Shown one piece after another: positions 46,258 through 55,625 of a stretch of DNA of 57,763 bases. Both the position numbers and the translations under genes were made by a program. Source of the stretch: Flexilinea sp. (GTDB taxonomy: Bacteria > Chloroflexota > Anaerolineae > Anaerolineales > Anaerolineaceae); contig JAPKMT010000017.1 in NCBI GenBank assembly GCA_026645735.1, positions 1 through 57,763 on the forward strand, written 5' to 3'. The number at the start of each line of letters is the position of its first letter. The stretch's first letter is position 1. The notes under the pieces are model-generated. The model made no database searches and was not told where the DNA came from. It was given only the letters and a program-made list of their open reading frames with translations.

Positions 46258-47253
46258 CTATGATTTATGCAAAAAAAGATTTCTGCGCAGTTTTGGAAAA
46301 TTAAATTTCAACCCGGGAAATAATTGAAGACTCTCTTCCCATACTTCTGTCGGAAAGATTTCCGTTACAGCTTCATAGTCTTCATCAGATAATTCGATAT
46401 TAATCCCTTCCACTGATGATAATAATTGCTTTGTCGAACTTACTCCGATAATTGGTGCCGTAATGGCAGGGGAATGACTAACCCATGCTGCAGCTAATTG
46501 CGCCGGATGAATGCCCTTCTTCTCAGCGAAATGAACAAATCGATCAACACTCTTTCCATATTCGGACAGCCAGGTGATAACACGAGCGTCCGTGGCACCT
46601 CGGGTTGCCGGATCCATTTTCATTCCTTGTGAAAATTTACCGGTCAAAAGTCCGATTGCGAGTGGCCGATATGCCATAACAGCCAAATTTTCCAAAATTG
46701 CCTGCGGCAGTATTTCAACTTCGACACCACGCTCAATTAAGTTATATGCCACCTGGTTGCAATTCAGTTTCTTCCATCCTCTTTCCAGTGCGATTTGGTT
46801 ACCGGCTGCCAGCAAATAAGCTGGAAAGTTGCATACGCCAATATTTCGTGCTTTTCCGGCATCGACAACTTGATTCAGACTGCCCATCATCTCAACAAGA
46901 TTCATACCCGGCACAGGCCAATGAATCAGGTACAAATCCACATAATCGGTCTGAAGTCTTTCCAGGCTCTCATCAATTCCGGTGAGAATACTATCCCGAT
47001 CAATTCCTTTTACAACTTTAGTAACCAAAAAAATCTTTTCACGCGGAAGAGCTTTTATGGCCTTTCCCAGATATCGCTCGGCTTCCCCATTCGTATACAT
47101 CGCTGCGGTATCAACAAAATTAATTCCGAGGTCCCAGGCTTGCCGGACAATCTCTTCAGAAGTTTTATAGTCGCAACGATCTGCGAAATTCATTGTTCCG
47201 AGACAAATTTTTGATACTTTAAAATCATCTTCTGCAAATTTTGTATATTTCAT
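46258..47253 (-). CDS. Aldo/keto reductase
   Basis: About 331 residues from the ATG at 47253, with AAGGA about 6 bases before it. The tetrad is present: Asp and Tyr in DTAAMYTNGEAERYLG, Lys in FLVTKVVKG, His in YLIHWPVPG. Cofactor-binding end: PIIGVSSTKQLLSSVEGI. Resembles sugar-processing members (YajO/IolS-like). It is the first gene of the importer operon and diverges from the LacI-type regulator gene. Confidence 0.9.
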   Translation of the reverse strand: MKYTKFAEDDFKVSKICLGTMNFADRCDYKTSEEIVRQAWDLGINFVDTAAMYTNGEAERYLGKAIKALPREKIFLVTKVVKGIDRDSILTGIDESLERLQTDYVDLYLIHWPVPGMNLVEMMGSLNQVVDAGKARNIGVCNFPAYLLAAGNQIALERGWKKLNCNQVAYNLIERGVEVEILPQAILENLAVMAYRPLAIGLLTGKFSQGMKMDPATRGATDARVITWLSEYGKSVDRFVHFAEKKGIHPAQLAAAWVSHSPAITAPIIGVSSTKQLLSSVEGINIELSDEDYEAVTEIFPTEVWEESLQLFPGLKFNFPKLRRNLFLHKS

Positions 47254-47350
47254 TTTTGATCCTTGAAAAATCAAATTCTGATATAATTGGATAGAAAAAC
47301 GTTTCGCTGAGTAAATTAATAGTATTTTACATTCGAAAAAAGGTCAATAC

Positions 47351-47377
47351 GACAATTGTCATACGAAAATTATGACA
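47351..47377. promoter_or_regulatory. Candidate operator between importer operon and lacI-type gene
   Basis: TGTCATA-7 bases-TATGACA (47357-47377) is a perfect palindrome, and GACAATTGTC (47351-47360) overlaps it. Position in the divergent region about 100 bases before the importer operon fits a site for the regulator; LacI-family sites usually have a CG centre, which this lacks. Confidence 0.5.
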
Positions 47378-47815
47378 GTTCCGATACCGAAAAAATTTGC
47401 CATTCCAGATCCGTCAAAGAGCTGCTTACTGTGATTGAAATAGATTCATTATTCTTTAATAAGAACATATCGCTTTTTTCATAGAAATTCAATTTTTAGT
47501 TTGGGATTGTTTTATATGAAGAACTGATTCTGATTCAGGAAAAGATTTTCAGAAGATTAATAAACTTTTTCATATCTGCTTTAAATAGAATAATTTGCAT
47601 ACTGTATGAAAGAACTCATACCCACTTCCAATTAGATTGTTCAAATGACTTCCTGATCAACTGGTCAACCTGCACGATATAATATCAAGTATCAATAAAG
47701 GAAAATATTTAAGGATTTAATTTGTTTTCGATTATCAATACGCATGCAAATTACAAACAATACATCGCACACTAATTAAAATGGTCGGAAGAGATGAAGT
47801 AAAAAGGAAATTACT
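47378..47815. promoter_or_regulatory. Divergent promoter region of the lacI-type gene
   Basis: Spacer between the two divergent units. A TATAAT at about 47680-47685 could be the -10 element of the regulator gene, about 130 bases before its ATG; no good -35 is seen. Nothing else stands out. Confidence 0.4.
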
Positions 47816-48859
47816 ATGGGTACAAATCGAAATTCAACGATCATCGATGTCGCCAAACTGGCTGGTGTTTCTGTATCAACAGTATCTGTCGTGATGAACA
47901 ATAAAGACAAATATGTAGCGCCAGAACTTCGAGAAAAAGTACTACACGCCATAGCGCAGTTAAACTATTCGCCGAATTTTATAGCGCGGAGTCTAAAAAG
48001 CAATGCAACAAATACAATTGGTCTGATCTTGACGAACATTACCAGTCCGGTTACTCCTGCCATGGTTCGGACTGTACAGCGCATGGCATCAGAACAGCAA
48101 ATTGACACATTAATCGTATCCACAGAAGAAAATGATCAAATCGAAATTAATGCGATTAACAACCTGATTTCAAAACGAGTAGATGGTCTTATCATTTGCC
48201 CTGTTCTCTCAAAAAGTTATGACCATCTTAATTTTCTTAAAAAGGAAACAGATATTCCAATAGTCTGCATCGAAAGAACACTTCCACCGCAATTGGAAAT
48301 TGCGAGTGTTACGACAAATAACTATGAGATCAGCAAAGAAGCAGCAACCCATCTGATTCAACATGACAAAAAACGGATTGGTATGATTGCTTTACCCAAA
48401 TATGGATCCAACACGATTGACCGTATCCGAGGATTCGAAGATGCATTGAAAGAAAACAATCTCTACAATCCGGAATTGATTCGAGAAACGGATTACATGG
48501 GTAGCGATGCTTTTAATACTGCACATCAATTGATCGAGGAACAAAAAATTGACGCCATTTTTTGTATCAGTCAATCCATTACACTCGGAGTTTATAAAGC
48601 CGCTGCATATTACCATTACAAAATTCCGGAAGAGATAGCGATCATCGGGTACGACACGGTTGACTGGATGGAAGTGACTCCGGTGAAAATTTCAACCATA
48701 CAACAACCACTGATCAAAATTGCCCAAACTGCAATCAATTTGCTTTTTATGATGAAACAAAATCCGAGTATGACTGTGAAGCATTACACAATTCCCTCGG
48801 AATTAATAATCCGCCAATCTTGTGGTTGTAATTCTGACGAACCGGATCATAAAAAATAA
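47816..48859 (+). CDS. LacI-family transcriptional regulator
   Basis: 347 residues; AAAGGAAA precedes the ATG. N-terminal helix-turn-helix and hinge: TIIDVAKLAGVSVSTVSVVMN and NYSPNFIARSLKSNATNTIGLI, given in pieces. The ligand domain has the periplasmic-binding fold (DGLIICPVLS, IPIVCIERTLPP, IGYDTVDWMEVTPVKIS). It probably represses the divergent importer operon and releases DNA when the sugar-like ligand is bound; it could also affect the convergent phosphorylase gene. The ligand is unknown. Confidence 0.92.
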   Translation: MGTNRNSTIIDVAKLAGVSVSTVSVVMNNKDKYVAPELREKVLHAIAQLNYSPNFIARSLKSNATNTIGLILTNITSPVTPAMVRTVQRMASEQQIDTLIVSTEENDQIEINAINNLISKRVDGLIICPVLSKSYDHLNFLKKETDIPIVCIERTLPPQLEIASVTTNNYEISKEAATHLIQHDKKRIGMIALPKYGSNTIDRIRGFEDALKENNLYNPELIRETDYMGSDAFNTAHQLIEEQKIDAIFCISQSITLGVYKAAAYYHYKIPEEIAIIGYDTVDWMEVTPVKISTIQQPLIKIAQTAINLLFMMKQNPSMTVKHYTIPSELIIRQSCGCNSDEPDHKK

Positions 48860-48895
48860 ATCGATCTTCAGATAGACTTTGGAAATTCGATTTTT

Positions 48896-50575
48896 TCAGT
48901 TTTGCATAGTTAGCAATGAAGTGTTCGGATGGTCGATCCACACAGTTTCATAAGGCTCCAAAGGGACATCCAAATAATTTTGATTTTCTCCGGTCACATT
49001 TTGCAGACAGAGCATCGAATGTTCTCTGTTGTGGGAACTGCGTAAAACTCCAAAAATTCCCTTTCCTGTCCGGATAATTTTTTGATTTCCATACGGATGG
49101 AAAGCGGGAGAATTTCGATATTGCGTAAGCAAATGATGAAACTGATTGTACACCTTTGCCCGAATGGAATCTGAATACATCAGCGCTGAAGATAACAGGT
49201 TGCGCTCATTTTTTTCCCGGTTAATAGAACGATTCAGGCCAGTCTTCTGCGGTCCGGCAGACCAGCTTCGTGAACCGATGATACTGTGAAAATAAATTGC
49301 GGGGATTCCTTTTAATGAAAGCATAATTGCATAAGCAGCCATAAACCGACTCACTTGTAACGAGATCGGTTCATCGGTGTTGGGTTTTGAAACAGCGTCA
49401 AAATAACTGATGTTCAATTCATACGGAATTTGAGAACCATCCTCCAATGTTTTGTAAGAAATCAGACCACCGTGATTTAAAGTTTGTTGAACCAGACGCT
49501 GAATTTCTACGGTGTCCAGAATTCCTCGCACCGGATTCAATCCAATCCCATCATGAGAAGCAAGAAAATTAAAAAAGGTTGTTTCCTGAGATGGCAATTC
49601 GAGATTTCCAGCCCATTCAGAAAGAACTGTCGCGTCACCGGTCAGCAGCGTATGAAGCACTAATGGTGGCAGGGCAAAGTTATAGACCAGATGGGCTTCA
49701 TTCGTCCCATCACCAAAATAGGAAATATTTTCATGATGCGGCACATTGGTTTCTGTGATAATTTTGACATCCGGTGCAATGTTTTTTAAAATGGCTCGCA
49801 ACAGCTGAATGACTGTATGTGTCTGAGGTAAATGAATGCAGGGAGTGCCAATTTCTTTCCATAAATAAGCAATCGCATCCAGTCGCAGATATCGAGCGCC
49901 CTGACGGATGTAAAAAAGAATTATGTCGATCATTTCAAGCAGCACTTCAGGATTTTGATAATCCAAATCCACTTGATCAGGTCCAAAAGTTGTCCACACT
50001 TTTCGCGAGCCTGATTGCGTTTGGACTTCAGTCAATAAAGGTGTAATCCTTGGACGAACTACATTGGAGAGATCGGGATCACCCTTCACTGCTACGAAAA
50101 AGTTGCGATACGGCGATTCTTCCTGAATAAATGCCTGAAACCAGTTTCCTTGTGCAGACGCATGATTTAAAACGACATCGACCATCAGTTCGAACGATGA
50201 ACCGATAGCGGTAATATCACCCCAGTCACCACAGGATGGACTTACTTGTCGATAATCCATAACCGAAAAGCCATCATCAGAAGACCATGGGAAAAATGGC
50301 AGTATATGGATTCCGCTGATAATGTTTTGAAAGTGTCGCTCACAAAATTCCTGCAGTGTCTTCAAGTGTACTTCATTGGGATCCTGAACCTGATCCGGGT
50401 AAGTAATTAAGATAACCGGATTGCATTCATTCATTAACAAGTCTTGTGACTCAAACCGCTCCGTAATTTTCTTCTGATGTCTTTCTAAGACATCAAGCAA
50501 GCGGGTTAGTGTTTTTTTTGCAACAGTATCCCCGTATAACCGTTTTAATAATATGGTATAAATATTAGTATCCAT
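48896..50575 (-). CDS. GH13 subfamily 18 phosphorylase (sucrose / glucosylglycerate phosphorylase type)
   Basis: 559 residues. GH13 catalytic features: YLRLDAIAYLWKEIGT (Asp nucleophile), IITETNVPHHENISYFGDG (Glu acid/base) and FLASHDGIGLNPVRG (transition-state Asp). Length and the HILPFFPWSSDDGFSV start match sucrose-phosphorylase-like enzymes, which cleave a glucoside with phosphate. Since it diverges from a GpgS operon, glucosylglycerate is the most likely substrate, giving glucose 1-phosphate and glycerate; sucrose or glucosylglycerol remain possible. The ATG at 50575 has no clear ribosome site. Confidence 0.85.
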   Translation of the reverse strand: MDTNIYTILLKRLYGDTVAKKTLTRLLDVLERHQKKITERFESQDLLMNECNPVILITYPDQVQDPNEVHLKTLQEFCERHFQNIISGIHILPFFPWSSDDGFSVMDYRQVSPSCGDWGDITAIGSSFELMVDVVLNHASAQGNWFQAFIQEESPYRNFFVAVKGDPDLSNVVRPRITPLLTEVQTQSGSRKVWTTFGPDQVDLDYQNPEVLLEMIDIILFYIRQGARYLRLDAIAYLWKEIGTPCIHLPQTHTVIQLLRAILKNIAPDVKIITETNVPHHENISYFGDGTNEAHLVYNFALPPLVLHTLLTGDATVLSEWAGNLELPSQETTFFNFLASHDGIGLNPVRGILDTVEIQRLVQQTLNHGGLISYKTLEDGSQIPYELNISYFDAVSKPNTDEPISLQVSRFMAAYAIMLSLKGIPAIYFHSIIGSRSWSAGPQKTGLNRSINREKNERNLLSSALMYSDSIRAKVYNQFHHLLTQYRNSPAFHPYGNQKIIRTGKGIFGVLRSSHNREHSMLCLQNVTGENQNYLDVPLEPYETVWIDHPNTSLLTMQN

Positions 50576-50702
50576 AGATTTTATTGTACTGTATGATCAA
50601 TAGAATCGTTTCGCCTTTAGCTTTTACTATAGCGATTCTGTGATTTATTATATTTTTCAAATCTGATGAAGATTGAAACAATTTAAAAAAAGGAGATTTA
50701 CA

Positions 50703-52043
50703 CTGATATACACACATTCAATAGGATTCATATCAACCCGATTTGCAGGAAATGATGGCGTATCCCTGGAAACAGCGAAATGGGCATCCGTACTGCACCG
50801 CATGGGATATCAATGTTACTATTTTTGTGGAGAATGCGACCGGCCAGCCGATCATAGTTACATCGTTCCAGAAGCGTTTTATCGGCATCCTGATATCGAT
50901 GCTATTACACAAACGGTTTTTAATGGGGAATGGGGAAAACTGCACCAGTCCAGAAAACTGCATCCAGAATTTGAAACATTGTATCAAGATAATTTTTCAA
51001 TTTATATTCGATCATCAAAAATTTCAAAACAAATTCAGGATCTAAAGAACTATTTCAAAGAACATTTGTACCAATTTGCTTATAAATTCCACTTGGAAAC
51101 ATTGATCGTTGAAAACGCTGTCACAATTCCTGTGAATATTCCGCTTGGATTGGCCATTACCGAATTTATAGCCGAAACAGGTTTTCCAGTTGTCGCCCAC
51201 CACCATGATTTCTATTGGGAGCGGCAACGTTTCCTGAATAACTCGGTACAGGATTATCTTTCAGCAGCATTTCCGCCAGATCTCCCCTCGATTCATCATG
51301 TTGTTCTCAATTCGATGCAAGCAAAACAGCTTGCTTCCAGAGTAGGTGTTTCGTCCATGATTATTCCAAATGTTATGGATTTTGACACACTTCCTCAGAT
51401 TCCGGATGATTATACCAGGTCTGTTCGCTCAGACCTTGGAATAGATTCGGGACAGTATTTGATTCTTCAGCCAACCCGAATTATCCAACGGAAAGGGATT
51501 GAACATGCGATTGAATTAACACGGCGTCTCAATCTTCCAGCAGAACTTGTAATTTCACATGCGTCAGGGGATGAAGGAACATCCTACGAAAAACGAATTC
51601 ATGAGTTTGCGTCGTTATTGGGAGTCACGGTCAATTTTGTATCAGAAATCATCAGCAATCAGCGAGGGTTAACGGATGATGGCAGAAAGATTTACACATT
51701 AGAAGATATTTATCCTTACGCAGACCTGGTCACCTATCCGTCGGCAATTGAAGGATTTGGAAACGCATTTTTGGAAGCAATTTATTACAAACGACCATTG
51801 GTAGTAAATAATTATTCAATTTATGAAACAGATATTAAACCAAAAGGTTTTAAAGTGGTTGAATTTGATGGTTTCATCAGCGATCAGACCTTGAATCAAG
51901 TCAGAGATTTATTGGAACACCCTGAACAGACTCAGAAGCAGGTGGAATTCAATTATTCACTTGCTCGTCGATATTACTCTTATACGATGCTCGAAAATCG
52001 ATTAAGGCTTCTATTAAGTGAATGCTACGGAGAAAGATTATGA
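50703..52043 (+). CDS. GT4-type glycosyltransferase, probable non-AUG start
   Basis: About 446 residues. A conserved start (IYTHSIGFISTRFAGNDGVSLET, in part) follows AAGGAG at 50690-50695 by 7 bases of spacer and a CTG codon at 50703; the in-frame TTG at 50673 lies before that site. C-terminal GT-B features: LILQPTRIIQRKGIEHAIEL and YPSAIEGFGNAFLEAIYYKRPLV (in pieces), with the EGFG and E motifs of family 4. A role in adding a second sugar to glucosylglycerate (as in mannosylglucosylglycerate) is inferred from the neighbours. The next gene overlaps by ATGA. Confidence 0.82.
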   Translation: MIYTHSIGFISTRFAGNDGVSLETAKWASVLHRMGYQCYYFCGECDRPADHSYIVPEAFYRHPDIDAITQTVFNGEWGKLHQSRKLHPEFETLYQDNFSIYIRSSKISKQIQDLKNYFKEHLYQFAYKFHLETLIVENAVTIPVNIPLGLAITEFIAETGFPVVAHHHDFYWERQRFLNNSVQDYLSAAFPPDLPSIHHVVLNSMQAKQLASRVGVSSMIIPNVMDFDTLPQIPDDYTRSVRSDLGIDSGQYLILQPTRIIQRKGIEHAIELTRRLNLPAELVISHASGDEGTSYEKRIHEFASLLGVTVNFVSEIISNQRGLTDDGRKIYTLEDIYPYADLVTYPSAIEGFGNAFLEAIYYKRPLVVNNYSIYETDIKPKGFKVVEFDGFISDQTLNQVRDLLEHPEQTQKQVEFNYSLARRYYSYTMLENRLRLLLSECYGERL

Positions 52044-53266
52044 GAATCGCGTTAATTCATTATTCTTCACCGCCTATTGTGGGCGGCGTGGAAAGTGTTA
52101 TGGCTCACCACGCACTTCTCATGACAAATGCAGGTCATCAAGTGACTATTTTCGCTGGTCGGGGGAAACCATTCCATCCTAATATATCCGTGAAAATATT
52201 ACCTCAGCTCGATTCAAGAAATGCGGAAATCACTGAAATTAAAAAACAACTGGACCAAGGAGTTTATACAGCAGACTTTGACAAAATGCGGGATTGGTTA
52301 AAAAAACAATTGGCGAACTGTTTTGAAAACTTTGATCTGATTATTGCACATAATATCGCGACCCTGAATAAGAATCTTCCGCTGACTGCGGCACTTTATG
52401 ACTTAAATCAGACACCGGGTTTTCCACATCTCATTCTCTGGCACCACGATTTATCCTGGTCATCCGCTCGGAATCATGAGGATTTGCACGATGGGTATCC
52501 GTGGGATTTGCTGCGCGATCCCTGGTCCTGGGCATCACATGTTGTGGTTTCTGAAATCAGACGGAATGAAGTATGTCAGCTGCTGAAAATCCCTGTCGAG
52601 CAGATTTATGTCGTTCCAAATGGTGTGAATATCGAATCTTTTCTAAAATTCGACCTGGAAACTAAACAAATCATAAAAGAATTAAATCTATACGAAGCAG
52701 ATCCTCTCGTACTTTTACCTGCCCGTTTAACTCCGCGAAAAAATATTGAGCAGGCATTGTATATTGTTGCAGAACTAAAAAAAATATATCCGAAAACAAT
52801 GCTCATCGTCACAGGTCCGGAAGGGCCTCACAACGCACAAAATGCATCTTACAAACTGAAATTATTAGCATTGCGTAATCATTTACATCTGCAAGGAACT
52901 GCGCATTTTCTCGCCGAAATTTCCAACGCATACATTCCGGACTCAGTCATAACAGATCTTTATCATCTTGCCGATTTACTTTTATTTCCCAGTTTTGAGG
53001 AAGGTTTCGGAATTCCATTAATTGAAGCTGCTTTCAGTTCCCTGCCTGTTTTCTGTTCTGATATTCCTGTCCTCCGTGAATTAGGCAGAGAAGATGTCAC
53101 GTATTTTAGTATTCATGATGATCCATCTATGATTGCAGCCCAGATCGATCATCGATTAAATGATGAAGTTACATTACGCTGGTCGAGAAGAGTAAAAAAA
53201 CTCTATAGCTGGGATTCAATCTATCAAAAAATTTTGGATCCTTTACTAAAGAAGGTAGTTCTATGA
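52040..53266 (+). CDS. GT4-type glycosyltransferase
   Basis: About 408 residues; ATG 52040 has GGAG 7 bases upstream and overlaps the previous stop. N-terminal YSSPPIVGGVESVMAHHALLM is the acceptor-side loop of GT4 enzymes; C-terminal LLPARLTPRKNIEQALYIV and PSFEEGFGIPLIEAAFSSLPVF give the donor site (pieces). It is of the kind that uses UDP- or GDP-sugars. Together with its neighbour and GpgS it forms one translationally coupled operon of four genes. Confidence 0.85.
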   Translation: MRIALIHYSSPPIVGGVESVMAHHALLMTNAGHQVTIFAGRGKPFHPNISVKILPQLDSRNAEITEIKKQLDQGVYTADFDKMRDWLKKQLANCFENFDLIIAHNIATLNKNLPLTAALYDLNQTPGFPHLILWHHDLSWSSARNHEDLHDGYPWDLLRDPWSWASHVVVSEIRRNEVCQLLKIPVEQIYVVPNGVNIESFLKFDLETKQIIKELNLYEADPLVLLPARLTPRKNIEQALYIVAELKKIYPKTMLIVTGPEGPHNAQNASYKLKLLALRNHLHLQGTAHFLAEISNAYIPDSVITDLYHLADLLLFPSFEEGFGIPLIEAAFSSLPVFCSDIPVLRELGREDVTYFSIHDDPSMIAAQIDHRLNDEVTLRWSRRVKKLYSWDSIYQKILDPLLKKVVL

Positions 53267-55062
53267 AAAAATCTTTACAAAAAATCAAATCTGTTTTAGT
53301 ACCCGTCTGTACTGGTCATATTGGCGATGCATCATTAGCGATCGCAAAAGCGATTGCAGAAGAAGTAATCCTTGTTGGTGTAGTTCCAATTTCCGAAGGG
53401 GAATCTATCAGTGCTGCTTCATTAACTGCCAGGGAGTTGCGGAAAAGATTACTTGCTATCAGTGAAGGGCCTGAAGTTCGTTACAAATCGAATGTAATTG
53501 TTTCGGATAGACCCTGGAAAGATCTTCAGGAAGTCATCCTTGCAGAAAAACCGGATCTTTTCTTAACAGAAATTAATGATGACCATGTAGCCTGTAACAT
53601 CTCACCTTCTGAATTGATCTCAAATTCTTTATGTGATGTCGCTTTGGTACGCGGATCCGAAAAAATTGAGTTGAATCGGATGCTGATTCCTGTTCGAGGC
53701 GGTCCCCATGCAGAACTTTCGCTGCGAGTTGGTCTATATTTAAAACCGGCTCAACTGGATGTAGTTCATCTGTCCTTTTCTGAAAATGACACAGTCAGAG
53801 AAAATGAAGCACCATTTAAGGGTTATAAACACATCCTTCAACAGATTCCGGAAGTAAATTTCCGCTCTATCGTCACTCCGGATTATGTCCAAACCCTTTT
53901 AGAAGAATCGAACAAATATGATTTTGTTGTTTTGGGGGTCACCGCAAAGCCCAGTATAACAGGGTCTAAACTCGGGCCGGTTGCGGAGAAGCTGCTGCAT
54001 GAATCAAAAGCTACTATCATGATCGTCAAAACAAAAAATGCTATTGCTGAATCAAATATGGATGAAAGCTCCGGATCAAAAGCCATTTCCATTCTTGTCG
54101 ACAAATGGTTCGCGGAAAACACGTATCATGCAGATGAATTCGAGGATTTTCGGCAACTATTGGATCTCAAAGAGAAAAATGGGACCACGATCAGTTTGGC
54201 GCTCCCGGCATTGAATGAAGGAGAGACTGTTGGAAAAGTCATCGCTACCATAAAAAAAGCATTAATGGATGATTTGCCATTGTTGGATGAAATCGTATTG
54301 ATCGATTCAAATTCGACGGATAATACCCGCCAGATCGCAGAATCGCTGGGAGTTCCTGTCCATATTCATCAGGAAATACTTCCTGACCAGGGCGCAAGGA
54401 CAGGCAAGGGTGATGCCCTCTGGAAAAGTCTGTTTGTTACAAAAGGAGACATAATCGCATGGATCGACACGGATATTGTGAATATTCATCCACGCTTTGT
54501 TTATGGAATTATCGGACCCCTCCTTTTAAATGACCATGTCCAATTTGTAAAAGGTTTCTATCGCCGCCCGCTAAAGGTTGGCAGGAGATTACAGATAGAA
54601 GGCGGCGGCAGAGTAACCGAATTGACTGCCAGGCCATTGATCAATCTGTTTTACCCGGAACTTTCAGGGATCATCCAGCCTTTATCCGGTGAATACGCCG
54701 GTCGTAGAGAGACATTGGAAAAATCAGTTTTCTTTTCTGGATACGGAGTGGAGATTGGGTTATTGATCGATGTGTTAGAACAAAGAGGATTAAACGCAAT
54801 CGCGCAAGTGAATCTGCTGGAACGGGTTCATCATAATCAGGAGTTGGAAGCATTGAGTAAAATGTCATTCGCAATCATCCAAACAGTATTAAAAAAACTC
54901 GAACCGCGTTATGAACGATCCATTATAGAAGATGTGAATAAAACGATGAAACTGATTCATTCCAGTAAAGATGGCAATTTCCTTGATGTTGTGGAAATTG
55001 CTGAGTTGGAACGACCTCCCATGATGACTATTAGAGAATATTGTGAGAAATATAAGAAATGA
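53263..55062 (+). CDS. gpgS: Glucosyl-3-phosphoglycerate synthase fused to Usp-like domain
   Basis: 599 residues, about twice the length of a plain GpgS. Residues 1-270 look like two universal-stress-protein modules (KSVLVPVCTGHIGDASLAIA; RMLIPVRGGPHAELSLRVGLYL; YDFVVLGVTAKPSIT). From about 300 the GT2/GT81 GpgS domain begins: LALPALNEGETVGKVI, LIDSNSTDNT, GKGDALWKSL, AWIDTDIVNIHP (metal-binding DxD), GGGRVTELTARPL and SGEYAGRRE. It makes glucosyl-3-phosphoglycerate from an NDP-glucose and 3-phosphoglycerate. The gene overlaps its neighbours by ATGA on both sides. Confidence 0.9.
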   Translation: MKKSLQKIKSVLVPVCTGHIGDASLAIAKAIAEEVILVGVVPISEGESISAASLTARELRKRLLAISEGPEVRYKSNVIVSDRPWKDLQEVILAEKPDLFLTEINDDHVACNISPSELISNSLCDVALVRGSEKIELNRMLIPVRGGPHAELSLRVGLYLKPAQLDVVHLSFSENDTVRENEAPFKGYKHILQQIPEVNFRSIVTPDYVQTLLEESNKYDFVVLGVTAKPSITGSKLGPVAEKLLHESKATIMIVKTKNAIAESNMDESSGSKAISILVDKWFAENTYHADEFEDFRQLLDLKEKNGTTISLALPALNEGETVGKVIATIKKALMDDLPLLDEIVLIDSNSTDNTRQIAESLGVPVHIHQEILPDQGARTGKGDALWKSLFVTKGDIIAWIDTDIVNIHPRFVYGIIGPLLLNDHVQFVKGFYRRPLKVGRRLQIEGGGRVTELTARPLINLFYPELSGIIQPLSGEYAGRRETLEKSVFFSGYGVEIGLLIDVLEQRGLNAIAQVNLLERVHHNQELEALSKMSFAIIQTVLKKLEPRYERSIIEDVNKTMKLIHSSKDGNFLDVVEIAELERPPMMTIREYCEKYKK

Positions 55063-55616
55063 CGCATTTATGCCTGATTCGGCACGGACAGACAGATTGG
55101 AATGTACAGGGACGCTATACCGGTCAAAGTGATATTCCTTTAAATGGAACAGGACAAGCACAAGCACAATCGCTGGTTGAACAATTAACCAGCCATAAAA
55201 TCGACGCAATCTTCAGCAGTGATTTGATGCGGGCATCGGAAACAGCCGGGATTCTATCGGAATCATTTCAGATTCCCGTTCAATTGGATTCACGTTTGCG
55301 GGAAATTAATCAGGGTGAGTGGGAAGGAAAACACCTGGACGATATTAAGTTGAAATACAACGATATTTGGCAGAAAAGAAAATCAAATCCACACGATATT
55401 CGTCCTCCAGGCGGAGAATCACTTCCAGAGGTCAGTACAAGAGTAATTGAAGCGGTTGAAGAAATCGCTGCAAAATATCCGGAAGGAACCGTTCTGATCA
55501 TTTCACATGGTCTGGCAATTGCTTTAATTCTATGCAAAATAACAGCTGTACCAATTGAGCAGGCTTATAATCTGATTCCCTCCAACACGGAACCTGTTTG
55601 GATAGATTGGGAATAA
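55059..55616 (+). CDS. Histidine phosphatase, probable glucosyl-3-phosphoglycerate phosphatase
   Basis: 185 residues. The phosphohistidine motif LIRHGQTDWN is at the start, ASETAGIL and REINQGEWEG supply other active-site residues, and the second histidine is in LIISHGLAIA. Sequence alone says phosphoglycerate-mutase-like phosphatase. Because it overlaps gpgS by 4 bases, it most likely removes the phosphate from glucosyl-3-phosphoglycerate to give glucosylglycerate, the GpgP step. Confidence 0.87.
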   Translation: MTHLCLIRHGQTDWNVQGRYTGQSDIPLNGTGQAQAQSLVEQLTSHKIDAIFSSDLMRASETAGILSESFQIPVQLDSRLREINQGEWEGKHLDDIKLKYNDIWQKRKSNPHDIRPPGGESLPEVSTRVIEAVEEIAAKYPEGTVLIISHGLAIALILCKITAVPIEQAYNLIPSNTEPVWIDWE

Positions 55617-55625
55617 TCCCATTTT

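Noticed and set aside
47291..47312. AAACGTTT dyad as the LacI-type operator
   Set aside because: Only an 8-bp core is symmetric; the 21-bp palindrome nearby is much stronger, so I list the dyad only as a secondary possibility.
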